Shown in pieces: positions 61,267 to 64,000 of a DNA stretch of 64,000 bases. The notes under the pieces were generated by a model. The model was not told the origin of the DNA, ran no database searches, and worked only from the letters and a program-made list of their open reading frames with translations. Both the position numbers and the translations under genes were made by a program. How positions within the stretch are numbered: the first letter of the stretch is position 1; each line of letters begins with the position of its first letter. Origin of the DNA: Viridilinea sp964592425 (GTDB lineage: Bacteria; Chloroflexota; Chloroflexia; Chloroflexales; Chloroflexaceae); NCBI GenBank assembly GCA_964592425.1, contig CAZQCG010000002.1:1-64000 (forward strand), written 5' to 3'.

Positions 61267-62820
61267 ATGAAGCGCACACTCCTGGCAACGTTCGTTCTCA
61301 GTGGTCTGTTTATGCTCGCCGTTGGGCTGGTGGCAAGCCAGGGCAACATCCAGCGGGCACATGCGGCCACGGCAGGCGGTGGTGAGCGCCTGAGCAACCC
61401 GTCGGTGGTTGCCCCGCGGCTACCAGCAGCCAAACCTCACAATGGCAACCAGGAACCAGAGCTGGGCCTCGTTGCAAGCCATACACCAACCACGCCCCTC
61501 GCTATCGGCGACCAGCTGCAGCTCACGATGATTATCACCAACCCGGCCCAGCAACCCCTGACTGCTTTCACCCTGACCCAGGTGCTCACACCGGAGCAGC
61601 AGTTGATCACGGTCACCTTCAGCCCGCAGATCAGCGGCTGTGCCGACCTACCCTGTACCACGGGTACCATCAGTGCCCATGCCAGCGCTCTGGTGACGGC
61701 TACCTACATCATTAGCGGCCCGGTCGGCCAGGTGATCACCCATAGCTCGACCCTCAGCATGCCCGCCCTCGCCGCGCCGCTGGTCTTCACCGGCACGACG
61801 GCGGCAGTCGGCCCGCAGCGGGTCTTCCTCCCGCTCATCCGCCGGCCCTACAACGACCCCTATACCCAATGGGTCAAGCTAGCTCAACCAGCAGGTGCTT
61901 CCGCCGTCAACTATCTTTATGTCAATCAGACGCACGATCAATGTAGTGGGCCGGTAAGTGAACAGGCCCTGCCGGCAACGATTTTTGCCGCCACCAACAA
62001 CGGGATCTATCAACTCCAGCCGGCCACAGCGGTAGACACATACGGCACCTGGGTACTCCGCAGCAGCAATACCCTCTCAGCTTCAGACGTTATCAGCACA
62101 CCCTTCGGCTACTTTGCTGGCGGCATCAACGAAGGTGCAGCCCTGCGCAGCCAGGATGACGGCCTGAGCTGGACGCCCGAAGCGCTGCCGAATGAAAACC
62201 AGCGCATCTACCGCCTGGCCCTGGCTGGCGAGCGAGTGCTGGCCGCCGGTAACCGTGGCCTGTTTGTGCGCGAGAGCAATGGCACATGGGCCGCCGAACC
62301 GGCTATGAATGGCGTAATCTTCAGGGTGGTGGCAGACGGCCAGAAGGCCTACGCCATCCAGAATGGCAACGAAAAAGACACCCTCTGGCGCAGCGAGGCC
62401 GGGGGGGCGATCAACAGCTGGCAGGAGGTCGGGCAGTTGCCCGGTGAGGCCAACTTCATGCAGGTAATCGAACTTAACAATAGTGCAGAGCCCACGTTGC
62501 TGATTGGCGTGGTACGCAACGGCATCTACCAGCTTGACGCAACCGGAGCCCTGGTGCCCTTCTCCAGCGGGCTGGATCTGACCGTCTACGGGCTCTGGCG
62601 CGACAGCCAGCAACGGATCTATGCGGCTGTGCGTGAGCCCGGCGGCTTACTGCGCTTCAGCACAACCGGCGGTGCCGGCGAGCCGCTGCATACCCTGCCA
62701 GGCCAGGCACCTTCAGCGGACGAGCGCCTCTACACGGTCAACGGCAATGCCGGTGGCCAGTGCAACATCCTGATGACCGGCAGCCGCGAGGGCAATGTCT
62801 GGCTGCGCCGCATTCCCTGA
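61267..62820 (+). CDS. Secreted DUF11/beta-propeller-like protein
   Basis: The 517-residue protein has a signal peptide (LLATFVLSGLFMLAVGLV), a DUF11-like beta-sandwich (GDQLQLTMIITNPAQQPL, QVLTPEQQLI) and a C-terminal half with ATNNGIYQLQ, GVVRNGIYQLD and SQDDGLSWTPE repeats that suggest a BNR-like propeller. ATG 61267 follows GGATGGGG; the open frame begins 22 residues earlier. It may be a surface protein of the T7SS-like locus, but no family motif ties it to secretion. Confidence 0.72.
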   Translation: MKRTLLATFVLSGLFMLAVGLVASQGNIQRAHAATAGGGERLSNPSVVAPRLPAAKPHNGNQEPELGLVASHTPTTPLAIGDQLQLTMIITNPAQQPLTAFTLTQVLTPEQQLITVTFSPQISGCADLPCTTGTISAHASALVTATYIISGPVGQVITHSSTLSMPALAAPLVFTGTTAAVGPQRVFLPLIRRPYNDPYTQWVKLAQPAGASAVNYLYVNQTHDQCSGPVSEQALPATIFAATNNGIYQLQPATAVDTYGTWVLRSSNTLSASDVISTPFGYFAGGINEGAALRSQDDGLSWTPEALPNENQRIYRLALAGERVLAAGNRGLFVRESNGTWAAEPAMNGVIFRVVADGQKAYAIQNGNEKDTLWRSEAGGAINSWQEVGQLPGEANFMQVIELNNSAEPTLLIGVVRNGIYQLDATGALVPFSSGLDLTVYGLWRDSQQRIYAAVREPGGLLRFSTTGGAGEPLHTLPGQAPSADERLYTVNGNAGGQCNILMTGSREGNVWLRRIP

Positions 62821-62831
62821 GGTTCACCCGT

Positions 62832-64000
62832 ATGGACAGCATGCCCCAGCAGGCTTCGGCCTTATTCCGCCTCCATCTCAGCAGCCAGCAGGTAGTTGAA
62901 ATCCCCCTCCCCCTTGATCAGCCGGTCTATCTGCTGATCAACGAACTGAGTAGCCACTATCAGCTTGCGGCGGTCGAGGGCGGTTACGCGCTCTTCGCCG
63001 GATCCGAGCGGCGGCTGCTCAGCCGCGAGGTGCCCCTGGCCCGCACGGCCTATGCCGGCGGCGGCGAGCTCTACCTGGCCCCCCGTCACGCCCCCTGGTG
63101 GGCAGCCCAGCCAGCCACGCCCGTGGCCGCAGCGGCAACGGGAGCCGCCCGCCCGCCAACCCGTAGCCTGGCAGTACGCCCCCAACGCAGGCTGGATCGC
63201 AAGAGCGTGGTGCTGGGCCTGCTCGGCCTGCTGACCCTGGGCCTGCTTGGTTTGCTCTTCTGGCCGCAAACCACCCCGGAGCTCACTGACACGCCGAGTA
63301 ACCAGACCCTTCTCGCACCAACCGCAGCCAGGATCGAAGCGACCGCGACCCTGCTGCCGGCCACTCCAACACCCGATCCGGTCACGCAGGCCCGCCAGAA
63401 TTACCAGCAGGGCCTGCGCGCCTACGAGGGCGAGAACTGGCCCGTGGCCGCCGAGTACTTCCAGCAGGTCTATGCCTATGCCAGCGATTACGAGGGCGTG
63501 CAGAGCGCCCTCGCCGCCACCCACTACAACTGGGGCGTCCAGATGCTCAACCAGGGCACGCCGGACGAGGCCCTGAGCCACTTTGAGACGGCCCTTGCCG
63601 TAGACAGCGAACATGCCCTTGCCCACGCCGACCAGCAGAAGGCCACCCTCTTGCTCGAGGCGCAAAGGCTGGCAGTGCAGGGTGAACCCCAGGCGGCCAT
63701 TGAACGCTACCGCGAGTTGCGCACACTCCAGGGCGGTGACTATGCCGGAGCCACCGGCCAGCTCTACGAACTCTTGCTGGCCCGGGCATCCGGCCTGGCC
63801 GAGCAGGGCGGCGACAGCAACCTGCGTGCAGCCTATAACCTTTACCGAGAAGCAGCCGCCCTCGACCTGGCCGACGTCAGCCAGGCCCGCGAGGGGCTAG
63901 CGACGATCGAGCCCTTGCTGCCCAGACCCACCGCAACTCCCAAGCCAACGGCGGTGCCGCAGCCTGCCCGGCTGCGCTTTAGCGTCGCCAACTATAACGA
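62832..64000 (+). CDS. Ubiquitin-like/TM/TPR protein (runs off window)
   Basis: The plus frame is open from ATG 62832 to the edge (389 codons). The first 85 residues look ubiquitin-like in the YukD style (FRLHLSSQQVVEIPL, DQPVYLLINELSSHY, GYALFAGSERRLLS, GELYLAPR). A membrane helix (VVLGLLGLLTLGLLGLLF, around 130), a Thr/Pro linker and TPR-like helical repeats (YQQGLRAYEGENW, PDEALSHFETAL, GEPQAAIERYREL) follow, then a Pro/Thr linker. A second ubiquitin-like part in the same locus suggests it belongs to the T7SS-like machine. The C-terminus lies outside the window. Confidence 0.75.
   Translation, partial: MDSMPQQASALFRLHLSSQQVVEIPLPLDQPVYLLINELSSHYQLAAVEGGYALFAGSERRLLSREVPLARTAYAGGGELYLAPRHAPWWAAQPATPVAAAATGAARPPTRSLAVRPQRRLDRKSVVLGLLGLLTLGLLGLLFWPQTTPELTDTPSNQTLLAPTAARIEATATLLPATPTPDPVTQARQNYQQGLRAYEGENWPVAAEYFQQVYAYASDYEGVQSALAATHYNWGVQMLNQGTPDEALSHFETALAVDSEHALAHADQQKATLLLEAQRLAVQGEPQAAIERYRELRTLQGGDYAGATGQLYELLLARASGLAEQGGDSNLRAAYNLYREAAALDLADVSQAREGLATIEPLLPRPTATPKPTAVPQPARLRFSVANYN

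Noticed and set aside
62862..63665. A 267-codon minus-strand frame at the window end
   Set aside because: The plus-strand frame from 62832 has an ATG, a membrane helix and TPR repeats and continues the operon.
1..64000. tRNA genes, riboswitches and prophage modules
   Set aside because: I looked for TTCGA-type T-loops and common riboswitch cores and for phage structural genes and saw none I could support.

Overview
This GC-rich window looks like a chromosomal segment of a Chloroflexota bacterium, probably class Chloroflexia. The evidence is the mix of genes: a MASE1 hybrid histidine kinase, F420 gamma-glutamyl ligase (CofE), MTA phosphorylase, golvesin-type and BNR-repeat proteins, kinases with an extracytoplasmic SH3 tail, IS605-type TnpB genes and many palindromic dispersed repeats. 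The assignment is an inference; no rRNA or tRNA gene is present to confirm it. Several genes share an extended -10 promoter of the form TGC-TATxxT.

Layout. 1-4.4 kb: a broken PAS gene at the edge, a STAS protein, an ANTAR response regulator with a possible hairpin leader, and two membrane proteins. 4.4-13.8 kb: an SNF2-type helicase, a large MASE1/PAS/GAF histidine kinase and a BNR-propeller protein. 13.9-16.7 kb: a small lipoprotein, cofE, mtnP and an alpha/beta hydrolase. 16.7-25.3 kb is an insertion-rich stretch: a TnpB gene with a right-end hairpin, a 5'-truncated group II intron with its RT/maturase/HNH gene and domain V, palindromic repeats, secreted proteins (triple Ig-like repeat, DUF3048, RlpA-golvesin) and a second TnpB with an altered active site. 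25.3-31.7 kb is a catabolic operon: peptide-type ABC importer (no ATPase genes), N-acyl-amino-acid racemase-like enolase and D-aminoacylase. 31.7-43 kb is housekeeping: glycosyltransferase, moaD-moaE-mutM, a MacB-like ABC exporter, gatA, an rpsR copy next to a Fur-family regulator, a nucleotidyltransferase-like protein, GNAT, a pseudokinase and a methyltransferase. 43-48.3 kb holds a secreted amidase, an IS1182 element with perfect inverted repeats, three MITE-like elements and a duplicated 95-bp upstream region.

The most interesting part is 48.3 kb to the window end: a non-canonical type VII secretion-like locus, with all genes on the plus strand. It encodes a ubiquitin-like/FHA fusion, a WXG100 protein, a 1485-residue EccC/EssC-type ATPase with three nucleotide-binding domains, a possible EspG-like chaperone, a WXG100-lipase fusion that looks like a secreted effector, a membrane FHA protein, a VWA protein, a Ser/Thr kinase with SH3 tail, a PP2C phosphatase, a secreted propeller protein and a ubiquitin-like/TM/TPR protein cut by the window end. 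I see no EccB, EccE, EsaA, EssA, EssB or mycosin, so the locus may be a lineage-specific T7SS under Thr-phosphorylation control. Its upstream region is shared with the secreted cell-wall amidase at 43.5 kb, which suggests the two are co-expressed.
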